Shown here piece after piece: positions 1 through 11,954 of a stretch of DNA of 64,000 nt. Position 1 is the first letter of the stretch. The number at the start of each line of letters is the position of its first letter. A model generated the notes under the pieces. It searched no databases. It was not told the origin of the DNA and worked only from the letters and a program-made list of their open reading frames with translations. Both the position numbers and the translations under genes were made by a program. Origin of the DNA: Narthecium ossifragum (Eukaryota > Streptophyta > Magnoliopsida > Dioscoreales > Nartheciaceae); contig OY986970.1 in the NCBI GenBank assembly GCA_963920575.1, positions 22,265,274 to 22,329,273 of the forward strand, written 5' to 3'.

Positions 1-973
1 CTTGCTTCGACGTTCTGGGTTTTACATTGTTGACGGGGAGGTAGTTTTAGGGAGCACATCTTTAGTTTTGCACGAGACATCCTTAGATTTGCTTGGTGTT
101 GTACCTATGGAGAGTTGACCGGATATTCTTGACTTATCATGGCTACACACTACTTTCTGACATGTTGGACTGGATGTCACTAACCAATTCACATATCGAG
201 TTACGCACGCCTACATCCTATATGTGTTGGGTTGTTTGGTGGTACCAGACATCAGTGGGTCCAGGGTAACTATAATTGCATATCAGTGTTTCATTTTAGG
301 ATTTATTATTTCAATTAGCATTGTCTTTCAATTATAGATACATCTAAAGTACCTACCTTTGTTGTGTGGCTTGGGCCTTTGGGGATAGTATGCTTGGGGG
401 GTGGCCTGCCTAGCAAGTCTCTTTCGGAAGCTGTCTAAAGCTTCATGAAGGGAAAAGAAGGAGATCTCTTGGTGCCTTTACCCGCTACAAGTGATTTATA
501 GTTTACTTAATAAATATAGTTGTTACAAGTATTTTATACTATACCCAACATGGATTTGTTTTCACAGGATGGCTTTTGAGGCCAACGTACAACTACTGCA
601 AAAACTGGTATATATAATTTATTCGTTAGTAATTAATTCCTACATTATTTTAATCTAATCAAACTTTTTAAGACATCACTAACATTATGACACCACCGAG
701 AAGAATTATAACGTGTGTCGCGCTCCTGCTGGAGAGGAGCTCGCCAATCATTTTGCATTGGAATTCTACTCTATGATGGAGTATTTGCAGATTTGCGGTG
801 GAGCTTCTGTCAGTTCACAACAGCAGACTACCGGGGAAACAACCTCCTATGTCATGCCGATATCTCAAGATATACCGTTGTCCTATTCAGTCACGGGCAC
901 AATAGGGGAGGATCCGGAGCGACACACCAGACATGATGTTGATGTCAGTGCTATGAGGGGAGAGGCTGGATAG
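1..973 (+). pseudogene. Decayed plant-mobile-domain (PMD) gene fragment
   Basis: Scattered pieces match the aminotransferase-like plant mobile domain found in MAIN-type host proteins and in several plant transposons. Near the start a frame reads VDGEVVLGST and ends in LLGVVPMES then stop. From 182 a second frame reads THAYILYVLGCLVVPDISGS, the characteristic PMD core helix and turn. Near 350-480 a broken stretch keeps YLPLL and ends in a CLYPL-like remnant of the usual leucine-rich segment. An 86-residue open stretch at 713-973 (AGEELANHFALEFYSMMEYL) is plausible as the C-terminal tail. Frames change and stops intervene, so this is a relic whose 5' end lies outside the window. Recognition of the core is fairly secure; the tail assignment is inference. 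Confidence 0.5.
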
Positions 974-2036
974 TCAAAGAGGAAGAAGATGCTTGCGAAG
1001 AAGAAAAAAACTTGGAGATTATGATAGTACTTAAATTATAATTTTGTGTTTGTTTTCATAGTTTGCGTCCATTAAGAGATTTTAACTTTTTTAAGTTTGA
1101 TTGTTTCATATGGTTTGATTTATAAAAAAAACTTATGTTTGGATTTGAATGGGGTGGGTGTAAATGTATTGGGTGGTTGGGTAGTTCGTTAATTTTTTAA
1201 AACATGTGGTTGAATGTTTGTACACTGGTGACAGAAGAAAATAAAAGGGAACGACTAGTGGTCCTAATAAGACGTAACTCCAAGTTTTGTCTCAGTAGGA
1301 AACGGTCGATATGAGGATCGACCGTGAGTTTGTGCCGCCGATGCTCCAAACTTAGCCAAGTTGGAGCTGGGTTGACGGTCGAACCAAATATCAACACTGG
1401 AGTGATGTTCTCTTGAGAGAGACGGACGGTCGATGTGACGGTTGATGGATGGATCGACCATGAGTAAATCAAGGAGGATGAATGTATAGACCGTCGACGG
1501 TCAATGCTCATAAATTGTAACTTGGAGTTACGGTTTATGGATCAGCGTTAAGAAACCAACACCTATGCCAACGTGGCTGCTGACATGGCCAAGGGAGGCA
1601 TATCCCCGTAAATACTTTTGCTATAGGTATATTTTAATAATATTCTATGAAAATAATATTATTTTAAAATTCCATAATGTCAGGCGTCACTCGTAGAATT
1701 ATAAAAATAAGAAAGAGTCAGTCAATTTTATCTGTGGGACTTTTTATCTCATGATTGAGATTTACTGTTCGAAGCCCAGCGATCAATGAGCAGTTTGAAG
1801 GCCTCTTGAGTTCCCAAATTCCCCCTTCCCTCGGATTTAAAGAAGGAAACAATGAAGAATTTTACAATTCACTCAGAGTTCCCACAAATTTGAAGAAGAA
1901 AACTAACAAGAATTTCTTAACTGATTTTAAATCAGTTATCTAATGAATTATTTAGATGGTGTATTTGTAAAGAAAAATTATAGATTACATACCAACGTGC
2001 GTGTGCATTCCTTCACACTTCATCTGGTGCCTCTAC
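974..2036. other. No gene; LTR-like relic with GATCGACC repeats
   Basis: AT-rich DNA without a credible gene. Between about 1295 and 1505 the motif GATCGACC and relatives (GGTCGAT, GGATCGACC) recur, together with an AACTTAGCCAAGTTGGAG segment. This resembles 35865-36275, so the stretch is probably a relic of the same Copia-like LTR family. At 1919-1940 there is a small palindrome (AACTGATTTTAAATCAGTT). I see nothing else. Confidence 0.35.
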
Positions 2037-2153
2037 ACCCTGTTTGGCGACGGGATTGGAGCTCCCGGATTTGAGCTCCACCCTCGTTAAGACCCTGGGC
2101 CCACCTCAAATTCCCCCCTCCACCTTCGTTAGAAGCCGGCTGCCAAACATGCT
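2037..2153. repeat. Small MITE-like element with TGTTTGGC ends
   Basis: A 115-bp segment opens with CCTGTTTGGCGAC and closes with GCTGCCAAACATG, an imperfect terminal inverted repeat. Plant hAT-type miniature elements often carry such TTTGGC/GCCAAA ends. There is no coding capacity. I did not find a certain target duplication. The following 290 bases hold only a short GGTGGGGTGGGG run near 2270-2290. Confidence 0.35.
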
Positions 2154-2572
2154 GCTAGAGTGTTGGGAACCTAAGATGACTTAGCTAATGACTAATATAG
2201 GATCCACTAAAAAAGTTTCTTTTTGTTGATTTTAAAACTTCCCATGTTTAACTTATCATGCCAGGTGGTGGGGTGGGGTGGGGTGGGGTGAGGGATCATG
2301 GTTCGCAGTAGAAGGAGATCATGTATATGTATACCGCGGCCAGGGGTATGTAGTCGCGTCGGGCGTCTTGTTGCCATTAATGTTAATTATATAGCTATTA
2401 TTTAATATGAGATGACATAAAATGATCGGGTAATTGGTGATAACACTAGTTTAACAAAAATTATCATAAAAAACCCAATTAGTCTCGTTTTTAAGGTGAA
2501 AACCCCATCACGATATTAACCGTCACGTATTAATGATCTAAAAGTCAGAAATGCCCTTATATACTGATGTTA

Positions 2573-2925
2573 TTTAGTTGCCGTCTTCCTCCGATGATCC
2601 TTGCATACACAAAAACCCCATTAGTTGTCTCGTCTTCCTCCGATGATCCACCGCACGCGCGAGCATCTTTAGTTGTCGTCTTTTCGTCTTCATCCGACGA
2701 TCCACTGCGTACGCAAGCATCTTTAGTTCCTGTCGTCTCGTCTTCATCCCACGATCCACTACACACGTGAGCAGCTTTAGTTGTCGTCGTATCGTCTTCC
2801 TGCGACGATCTAACGCACGGTGAGCAGCTTTAGTTGTCATTGTTTCGTCTTCCTGCGACGATCTAACGCACGGTGAGCAGCTTTAGTTGCCGTCATCTTT
2901 CTTCGACGATCATTTGCCGTCTTCT
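2573..2925. repeat. Tandem repeat, period about 53-54 bp
   Basis: Six or so degenerate units follow the pattern AGTTGTCGTC, TCGTCTTC, CGACGATC and GCACGC, ending in GAGCAGCTTT or GAGCATCTTT. The last complete units are closest to one another. The array lies at the left edge of the MULE, so it may be a subterminal repeat of the kind transposases bind; that role is inference. It encodes no plausible protein. Confidence 0.7.
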
Positions 2926-3177
2926 TCGAGAACCCTAACACGTGGTTGCTTCCTCGTTCATTCTCCCTAAATTGAAATCCTTGATTGGGTATTTATTGAT
3001 GGTTTTGGCACTTTTTTCAGTATTATTGTGTGATTTGATTTTTTTTTGGTTGATTTCTTTTTCTCCAAATGCATTGAAATCCAAGTTTTCCATTTATGGC
3101 TTGTAAAGTGCTGCATATCACCACTCTGTGATAAGTATGTCTATTGGCATGTAGCTAAAAGCATGTGAATAGCCTAG

Positions 3178-3485
3178 CAATATGAAAGACTAGAAAGATG
3201 AGAATAGACAAGAGAGATAAAAGTAGAGATGGAAATAGACTAGAGAGATTAAAATAGACCAGAGAGATGAAAGTAGACCAGAGAGATGAAAGTAGAGATG
3301 AAAATAGACCAGAGAGATGAAAGTGGACCAGATAGATGAAAATAGACCAGAGAGATGAAAGTAGAGATGGAAATAGACCAGAGAGACGAAAGTAGACCAG
3401 AGAGATGAAAATAAACCAGAGAGATGAAAATAGAGATGGAAATGGAGATGGAAATATATATGAAAGATGAAAATAGATTTGAAAG
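3178..3485. repeat. 19-bp minisatellite, purine-rich strand on +
   Basis: Units of the form GAGAGATGAAAGTAGACCA (19 bp), with AATAGACCA and GTGGACCA variants, repeat about fifteen times and shorten to GATGGAAATG at the right end. The array sits upstream of the transposase ATG. The same unit recurs at 8750-9012 and 10966-11250 in this orientation and at 6645-7390 in the opposite orientation. Open frames across it are repeat artefacts. Confidence 0.85.
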
Positions 3486-3538
3486 AATACCAATGCTCAT
3501 GATTATTTAAGTGCAACTATTCAATTATCATTGCCATC

Positions 3539-3592
3539 ATCATTTTGCTCTTCTTCTGCTTCATCTTCTTTTTTAACAACATCATCATGGTC
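3539..3592 (+). repeat. Duplicate of an Ulp1-gene segment in the transposase leader
   Basis: These about 54 bases (starting ATCATTTTGCTCTTC and ending CATCATCATGGTCT) are nearly identical to about 10489-10543, which encodes the acidic Glu/Asp stretch of the minus-strand Ulp1-type protein. Both copies lie in the same orientation. The transposase leader therefore carries an antisense copy of part of the protease gene. It is followed by the probable acceptor that precedes the transposase start. Confidence 0.7.
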
Positions 3593-3682
3593 TATGTTCG
3601 ATTTCATTTTTATCTTTCTGCTGTTTGGATACAGGATTTGTTACTCATTCTTAGTTGACCTATGGTGTGTACAGGATCACTG

Positions 3683-6542
3683 ATGTTGGACAAGTTGGTG
3701 TTGTTCTGCATGTATGGTGATGATATTGTCGTTTGGCAAGCAAGAATTGGAGCTTCTTTAAATCAGCTTGTGAGTCATCTTTGTGACAGATGGACCAAAT
3801 TGTCTAGGGATGCTATAAGGCTCTATTATCCGATACCTGGGCATCCAAGATGCTTTCTTTCTTCGGATTGTGATTTCAATGGTTTGTTTTTAGTTGCAGC
3901 TACTTTGGGGCTCCAATTTATTGATGTGGAAGTTTCAGACGGTGGTCTTAGCATTTGTGGCAATCGAAGTGATGTGGGTTCTTCATGGATTGATAATGTC
4001 ACTGATGATGCTGAGGTTGATATGTTGGCTGGTTTTTGTCGTCATAAAAAAAGGACGTTGATGACGGTTAGTTGGGATCGATCTATCACTCATGTGGGGC
4101 AGAAATTTGAAGGCGGTGTGACAGCGTTTAGATTGTGTTTGCAGAAGCAATCACTTGCATCGGGCTATGGGTATAAATTTGTAAGAAATGAGCCTACTAG
4201 AGTCACAGCAATGTGCCCGAAGAAGGATAGTACTGGTTGTGATTGGATGGTGCATGCTACTCATGAACCGATCAATGAGTTCTTTTATTTGAGGAAGCTT
4301 ATTAGCATCCATACATGTAGAGTAGCTTCCCGTGCATATAAGCATAATCGGATGAGCTCCAAGTTGGTTGCAAGTTTGATTGAAGACCAGGTGCGTGCTA
4401 AGACAGCTACTCGTCCTATTGACATAGTTCAGCAGTTCACCACAAACTATGGTTTACATATATCTTATGACCACGCATGGTCAGGCGTCGAGATGGCCAA
4501 GAAGGGCGCTTTTGGTGATCATGATGAATCCTTTGGTGATTTACGTTGGTATACTAGGGCTGCAATCAATGCAAATCCTGGTTCTTGTTTTGCTATTGAA
4601 GTTGATGAGGATTCAAGCCGTTTCAAAAGGATGTTTGTTGCTTTGACGGGCTGTACAGATGGTTTTAGATATTGTCGTCCGTTACATTTTCTTGATGGAA
4701 CACATCTGAAGACAAAATTTAAAGGGCATTTGCTGGCTGCCACTGCCAAGGATGGGAACCAAGGTAAGAGATGGGAACCAAGGTAAGAGTCCTTGTTCTG
4801 GCTTGATAAATGTATGAGCTTGTTCAATAGCTGACACTATCCCTGCCAACGCTGATATATATTGTTGTTTACCTTGAAAGATGAAAATGAATGAGAAAGA
4901 TGAAATTGCATCAACAAAGATGAAAATGAATGAGAAAGATGAAAATGAATGAGAGAAAGATGAAAATGATCTGAAAGATGAAAATGAATGAGAAAGATGA
5001 AAGTAGATCTGAAAGATGAAAATAAATTAAAAATGATTACAGTATTGCAGTTGTCATTTAAATGTGAGACATAAGCATGTTGGATTTTTATCTCTCTTAT
5101 GATTACAGTATTGCAATTGTCAATTTTATCGTAGCACAACACAATGAAAATTGATGCATTGAATCATTTTCATTTTTCCTGTTGTATCACATAATGCTAA
5201 TCATTCTAATATTTACATCTTTTAGTTCAGGTCTTCATTTTTATCTTTCCTGTTTACTCACTTTTATCTTTTCCACATCCAATTTTAAAGGTCTATTTAC
5301 ACTTGCATTTTCCATCGTTGATTCTGACAACGAAGCCAATTGGTTTTGGTTTTTGGAATCTCTGAGAGAAATTGTATCAAAGGACCGCATCATAACTTTT
5401 ATTTCAGACCGGAACGCTGGGCTTTTAAAAGTTGTGTCCTTTGTGTTTCTAAGAAGCCCTCATGCCTATTGTTTATACCATTTGAAACAGAATTTGAGGG
5501 ATGTTCTTAGTCGTAGGCGCTGCAATGGCAAGTTCAAAGATAAAATGTGTTACAAGCTTTGTGAATGTCCCTATGCTCCGACTGATGAACATTATCAAAA
5601 AAAGATTGATGAGTTCTTGGCTGAGGGTGGATGTATTGCGGAGTGTTTCTTGCTAAATCTATCAAAGGAGTATTGGGTGAATGCCTATTTCGAAGGAAAT
5701 AGGTATGGTGAGATGTGTTCCAGTGCCGCCGAGTCCTTCAATTCATGGATTAAGAATGAAAGGTATCTTCTGATCACTAATATGGTGGAGTTGATACGGA
5801 CGAAATTGATGCAACAATTGTCTGGTACGTTTGGTCTAAAAGAGATCATTCAAAATAAATACATCACAAATAAGTATTCATGAATTGAATCTGACATTTT
5901 CCATTTTCATCTTTGATGATTGCAGTGAACCAATCAATTTCATTTTCATGTTTGTTGAGTCAATTTCATCTTTCTGATGAGTTACATTGATACTTGTTAG
6001 TATAGACATTGTGTTTGTACATGCATATAGGGGGGTTGCTTGCAATAAGTGGAATTCTGTCATATGTCTAGAAATTGATCGGAGGATTAATGCATCCTTT
6101 GAGGAAGTGAGGGCTTGGTTTGTCAAGAATTCTACCATTACGCTATTCCAAGTTGAATCGAATCCATCAGTTTCAGTTGATTTAGAGAAGATGACATGTT
6201 CATGTCGCCAATAGCAATTGAATGGTGTGGCATGCTCCCACGCTATCGCTTGCATCATGGCTTCTGGACAAGACCTCAATTTGTTTGTGGATGTTTATTT
6301 CCACAAGTCATCATATGCTATCTTATTCATATCCAATTTACCCGGTTCCTACAATTGATAAGCCAAACCATGCGTCCACAGATGAAGCTGTAATTCTCCC
6401 TCCATTATCCAAGAGGCCTCCAGGAAGGCCGAGGAAGAAGAGGATGAGATCAAGGGGTGAGGATGTGAGAACCATGAAATGTTCGCGCTGTGGTCTCGAG
6501 GGGAATCATAACCGGAAGACATGTACTGAACCATTGCAATGA
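3683..6542 (+). pseudogene. MuDR-class (MULE) transposase, three or more exons, broken
   Basis: The cut-and-paste transposase of the element. The favoured start is ATG 3683 (MLDKLVLFCMYGD), because a probable splice acceptor lies just upstream of it. Order: PB1-like N-terminus; MuDR DNA-binding domain (about 4105-4320, QKFEGG to HTC); MULE catalytic domain with acidic residues in LDGTHLK (exon 1), FISDRNAG (exon 2) and SSAAESFNSW; SWIM zinc finger (MTCSC to SHA, 6190-6245); AT-hook-like PPGRPRKKR; CCHC knuckle (CSRCGLEGNHNRKTC). Exon 1 ends at 4763 and exon 2 starts at 5291, joined in frame as DGNQ/GLFTLAF. Exon 2 probably ends near 5825, and the next exon begins near 6031. Damage: TAG at 6212-6214 replaces the usual SWIM tryptophan, and a frameshift lies near 6310-6330. 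DNA-binding and catalytic regions are otherwise well kept. Confidence 0.85.
4764..5290 (+). other. Transposase intron 1 with an antisense Ulp1-gene copy
   Basis: The intron opens with a duplicated donor: a 19-bp unit beginning GATGGGAACCAAGGTAAGA occurs twice (4751-4788), giving two GTAAGAG donors 19 bases apart. About 4800-4900 matches 11890-11990 of the protease gene at roughly four bases in five, sharing CCTGCCAA, TATTGTTGTTTAC and then GAAAGATGAAAATGAAT. The rest to 5035 is degenerate GATGAAAATGA repeat. A TTTTAAAG acceptor ends the intron. Confidence 0.7.
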
Positions 6543-6644
6543 AATGCTTGATTGAAATTTTCTATTGGAAGAAAATGAGTTGAATAATTGACCATTCTTT
6601 GTACTTTTTGAAAATGTAATTGACATTAGTTGCATTGATTCTGA

Positions 6645-7390
6645 TTTCATTCATCTCTATGGTCTATTTCCATCTCTCTGGTCTATTTTCATCTCTCTGC
6701 TCTATTTTCATCTCTCTGGTCTATTTCCATCTCTCTGGTCTACTTTCATCTCTTTGGTCTACTTTCATCTCTCTGGTCTATTTTCATCTCTCTGGTCTAT
6801 TTCCATCTCTCTGGTCTACTTTCATCTCTCTGGTCTATTTCCATCTCTCTGGTCTATTTTCATCTCTCTGCTCTATTTTCATCTCTCTGGTCTATTTCCA
6901 TCTCTCTGGTCTACTTTCATCTCTTTGGTCTACTTTCATCTCTCTGGTCTATTTTCATCTCTCTGGTCTATTTCCATCTCTCTGGTCTACTTTCATCTCT
7001 CTGGTCTATTTTCATCTCTCTGGTCTACTTTCATCTCTCTGGTCTATTTCCATCTCCCTGGTCTACTTTCATCTCTCTGGTCCACTTTCATCTCTCTGTT
7101 CTATTTCCATTTCTACTTTCATCTCTCTGGTCTACTTTCATTTCTCTGGTCCACTTTCATCTCTCTGGTCTATTTCCATTTCTACTTTCATCTCTATGGT
7201 CCACATTCATCTCTCTGGTCCACTTGCATCTCTCTGGTTTATTTTCATCTCCCTGGTCTACTTTCATCTCTCTGTTCTATTTTCATCTCTCTGATCTATT
7301 TCCATCTCTACTTCCATCTCTCTGGTCTACTTTCATCTCTATGATCTATTTTCATCACTCTGGTCTACTTTCATCTCATTTAGCATTTTT
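6645..7390. repeat. 19-bp minisatellite, inverted orientation, about 35 units
   Basis: The longest array of the family, with units CTCTCTGGTCTATTTCCAT or ...TACTTTCAT repeated about 35 times. It lies immediately 3' of the transposase. It is the reverse complement of the array at 3178-3485, so the two form an inverted pair flanking the transposase gene. Because 19 is not a multiple of 3, all frames stay open for long stretches. The predicted FHLSGLFSSL-type proteins are artefacts. Confidence 0.9.
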
Positions 7391-7880
7391 GCATAGGCAT
7401 TTAGACTAGAAAGATTTAGAAAGATGAAAATGAATAGAAAGATGAAAATAGGTCAGAAAGATGAAAATACATTATGTTCATTTGAATCAATTTCATCTAT
7501 CCTGGATTATTATAGGACATGTTAATTGGATTTGTAACCCCTGTTCATTTTCATCTTTCTAACGAAAACACAAGACATCAATTTCATACTTAACTGTTTC
7601 ATTCAATCTCATCATTTCAGATCGATGTGACACAACACATGTCAATCAGATGCGAATGTACATTTATATTATTGCTGAAGGATTACAATCATACAATTTT
7701 CATCTTTCTGGCATCAATACATCTTAGATATCAGATACCAGTCAAATGTATCTGTATCTTTGTGTTTACAACTTTGAAATCAATGTACAACTTCAAAATA
7801 AGTATGTAATTGTAACTCTCTGAATGTATAATAAGATGTGATTGAATTAGATGTAACAATGTATTGCTGTTAGCTATGCT
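7391..7880. other. Spacer between convergent MULE genes
   Basis: AT-rich DNA with scattered GAAAGATGAAAAT motifs at 7417-7470, between the 3' ends of the convergent transposase and protease genes. No gene is visible. Confidence 0.5.
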
Positions 7881-8749
7881 TCAATTATGCAATACAAGCT
7901 TCTCAACAATCTTTGCCCTGAATTTGTTTACATCTGCTTGTTTCAACTACTTTGACAAAGTTTGATGAAGTGCCAGCATCTCCATGTAGTAGCAGACAAA
8001 AATTGCACAATCAGCCCTGTTATTTTTTTGGAAAGCTAAAGTTAGACTCATATAGTATTTAATGCTTAATATTCACAAATGCATGAACTGCCAGCCTATT
8101 GTCTGATAAGTACTTACGTTGAAGTTCCTTGTTGTGGTATATCACAGACATCCTCAATGGGGAGAATCCTATCTTGTGTGCCAACATCCACCATTTCTTT
8201 TGCTAGCACTTCAATGCATTCTTTCTGCATTAAAAAAGAAGATTTCAATGTGCATTAGGTCAAGGTTGCATCCCTATGGGATTCATGAATTCATGTACTG
8301 ACTGTTTGACTTACAAGTCTCTTTGCGTCTTCGAAGAATGGATCCTCACGGCCATCTCTTTCTTTCATTGGATTGTAGAAATACCACTTTTCATTCTCAA
8401 GATGAAGCACTAAAAGTGTAAAGTGGTTGGGCTCTCTGTCTTTGAAGCGGCCATTGGAGCAGATTGGGAAGAAAATGCTAGGTTGTGGATCCTGCAGACC
8501 AGCTTCAGTAATTTTCAAGTACACTTTCTTTGTGAATTCTTTATTTTCTTTTCTTACAATGAATTCCTGCAGATGCATGTACATTGGCATTAATAATGAT
8601 CATTACAGATGTTAGTAATACTCAACTTCATCTGAAAGATGCACATACCCAAGAGTTTGATTCCATGAAGCAGCATGTTTTATTAATGGACTCATCCTCA
8701 CATATGATTTTGGAATAGGCATCTATGACCTGAAAGACCATAAGGGTTT

Positions 8750-9012
8750 AGAAAGATGAACATAGACCAGAGAGATGAAAGTAGACCAGAGAGATGAAAA
8801 TGGACCAGAGAGATAAAAGTAGAGATGGAAAAAGACCCGAGAGATGAAAATTAATGAGAAAGATGAAAATAGATTATAACGATGAAAATGATATGAAAGA
8901 TAAGACTAGACCAGAGAGATGAAAATAGAGATGATAATAGACCAGAGAGATGAAAGTGGACCAGAGAGATCGAAGTAGAACAGAGAGATGAAAGTGGACA
9001 AAAAAGTGGACC
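8750..9012. repeat. 19-bp minisatellite in an Ulp1-gene intron
   Basis: Degenerate copies of GAGAGATGAAAGTAGACCA, mixed with GAAAGATGAAAATGA units, lie between two protease exons. The unit and orientation match 3178-3485. Confidence 0.75.
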
Positions 9013-10965
9013 AAAGAATTATTACAAGAATGATTCACTTACATTGTCAGGGATGTATGCCCCATTGAGTATGTCAAGGATATACTCGGTCACTACAATC
9101 TTGTTATAAGCATCCTTGTTTCTCTATACTGTGGCACTGCATAGTATGTGAACTGTCAGTGACTAGTACTTGCGATATTAAACATAAAAAATCTTCACAA
9201 TGGAGCATGTGTTGTTACTTTAAGCCAGATTCCCCAATAATTTCACTTAATTTGTCGTATGCTTCAAGATCTAGTTCCTTGCCACATTTACATTGATTCT
9301 TCTTTTTCAACTTCTTCAGATCTTCAGCATACCTCACATGTTTTGGCTTCGTTCCGGTGTTGTACTGGTATTTCGGATCTCTTTTTATGCCCCTGTTTTT
9401 TGCCTTAATACCATGGAGCTTGGGTCAATAACTTTGGCACTTTCCAACTCCTTGAATTTTTCTTGTTCTTGAACCAGTTGTGCATAAGCATCTTGAATGG
9501 TGTCTTCGTGCTCCTTTCTCACTAAGTTGATCTCTTCATTTAATTTCCTGATCATGGACTCTTGTTCGTCATACTTTGCAATTTTTTCTTCTACTTCTTT
9601 CTGCAACTTTGCTTTTTCTTCGGTGAGCACTTTGCACTCCAGTTTCTTTTGGCTGAGTTGATCTGTTGCAAGCTGTAATTTGTTCTTAAAAGACGATAGA
9701 GTCCTATCTTTAGCTTTCAGATCTCCTGTCAGCTCTTGAATCTTTTTTTCAAGTGGGGAGGCATCAGCATTCAATGGAGGCACACTGATTGGATTTTTAA
9801 ATGCTTCAAGCCTCTCCTCCAACATCTTTTTCTCCATCATGAGCTGTAGATTGTCTTTAGCAGACTTATTGAGCTCCTCTTCCTTTCTCTTCATTGAAAG
9901 CTCAATCTCCAATTTATCGTATTCAAGTAGTTCGATCTTATCCCTCATACCGAGTATCTCAATATTTGCAACCTCAACATCCTTTTTGAGCCCATTGATC
10001 TCAGTCTTCAGCTCATCAATGATGCTAAGGTTGGGTTGTATCTTTTGCCCACCATTTTACAAAAGAAAGATAAAAATGAACTTGTACATTCAACAGAAGA
10101 AAGATGAAAATGAATTCATAGATAAAATCAAGGGACACTTACATTTCTGTACAAGTCATGAAGGTTGTCAGGCCCTACATCATCTTGAAACTCTTCTTCC
10201 ACATCAGGTTTATGAACTTCAACCTGATTTTAGAATGTCATGTGATAATTAGATGCTGATTTCATGTTATTGCATAGGAAAGTCAGAAAGATGAAAATGA
10301 CACTCACATTATCAACATGAGTCAGTACATATGACTCATTATTCAATTGGATATCAACATCATGCAAACAAGACTGTTCTTTGTCATGCGAATAGTGTGA
10401 GGAAGATGCTTCTTCATTGTCATCTTGGTCATCTCCTCCATTTTCATCTTCTTCATTTTCATCTTCTTCATTTTCAACTTCTTCATTTTGCTCTTCTTCT
10501 GCTTCATCTTCTTTTTGAATGCCATCATCATGGTCTTCATCAACTTCTTCATCTCCTTCATAGGTGAGCTGAGGATTCACATATTCTTGTAGCTCTTCTT
10601 CTGTTGGATTTATATTTTCTGGATTGCCCTACATCAATTGCCATGGAAATTAGCATAAATCAGTTGGAAAGATCAAAGATAAGAAATGTATACAATGCTG
10701 AACAAATTTAGCTCACCGGTGTTGAAATGATGTCATGGTCTACAAAGATACCTCTTCTTCCCTGATTCAGGTCCCATTTGATGCATCTCGGCATGATGTC
10801 TTTGTTAATGATGGGTGTAATCATGCCTGTCAGCTCGCAATACAAGTACTGCAAAAAAAATCATAGGAAGATGCTGACTAAATTTGTATCCATTAACACA
10901 TGCAACTATCGAAAGAAGCATAAGATAACCAAACTTGATTATCCAATTAAAAGATAAGAATCAAT

Positions 10966-11250
10966 TGTAAAGATGATAATAGATCAGAGAGATGAAAGTA
11001 GACCAGAGAGATGAAAGTGGACCAGAGAGATGGAAATAGACCAGAGAGATGAAAGTGGACCAGAGAGATGAAAGTGGACCAGAGAGATGAAAGTAGACCA
11101 GAGAGATGAAAATAGACCATAGAGATGAAAATAGACCAGAGAGATGAAAATAAACTAGAGAGATGGAAATAGACCAGAGAGATGACCATAGAGATGAAAG
11201 TAGACTAGAATGATGAAAATATACCAGAGACATGAAAGTAGAGATGAAAG
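10966..11250. repeat. 19-bp minisatellite in an Ulp1-gene intron
   Basis: About fourteen regular units of GAGAGATGAAAGTRGACCA lie between the 11876-11466 exon and the next exon near 10850. Unit and orientation match 3178-3485 and 8750-9012. Confidence 0.85.
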
Positions 11251-11954
11251 ATGAACATCAATTGCAACTATTTAAAGAAGCATAATATATTTGTATTCAA
11301 GGAAGGAACTCATACCAGTAAGAGGGTTGTGCATCCTTGGACCTTTGTGGGAGTGGTTATCTTCTAATTCATTGATTCCACAAGGTATTCCAAAATGGCA
11401 CCACTCCAGTCATATGTTGTCATCTTGTTAAGATCTTCAACGAGCTCCAAATAACCCCATGCAAGCTATGGTCCACAAATAGTGAAGAAGAAGGATCCAA
11501 GGAGCATGAGGCAGCAAAGTCTTACACTATCCTCTTGATTTGTTTTTGTTTTACCAGAAAACTGCTTCACTAGCTCATTCTTCAAGGAGCTCAAATTGAT
11601 CTGTTTGAGGCCTCCGAATACTCTATCCCCGAAGGCCGAGGGCTTCTTTTTCGGCCCCTTGAAAACTTCTATCTTCCTATCACCTTCTACCAGCCCAAAG
11701 ATGATTTGAATATCTCTCTTTGTAATCATATACTTTTCGTTTCCAAACCTGAATGTGTGACTACATCGATTGAGTATTCGTGTGATGTCCTCGTCACGCT
11801 TTATACACATGTTATTGGTGATCTTCCTCTCATAGATCGCCAAGAACAGTGCATAAAATGGGGTTTTCATCATCAAGTCAAAATGTGCAGGCTAGATAAG
11901 TGTGTGAACTTGCTCAAACACTGACACAATCCCTGCCAAAGCTAATCTGTATTG

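Noticed and set aside
6620..7344. Long open frames of repeated FISLVYFHLSGL-type sequence, like a membrane protein
   Set aside because: They come from the 19-bp minisatellite; all frames stay open because the unit lacks stops. No start, no domain, and the same artefact appears in every array.
10343..10567. Lysine/methionine- or histidine/leucine-rich frames as genes
   Set aside because: They are shadows of the acidic exon of the protease gene in other frames.
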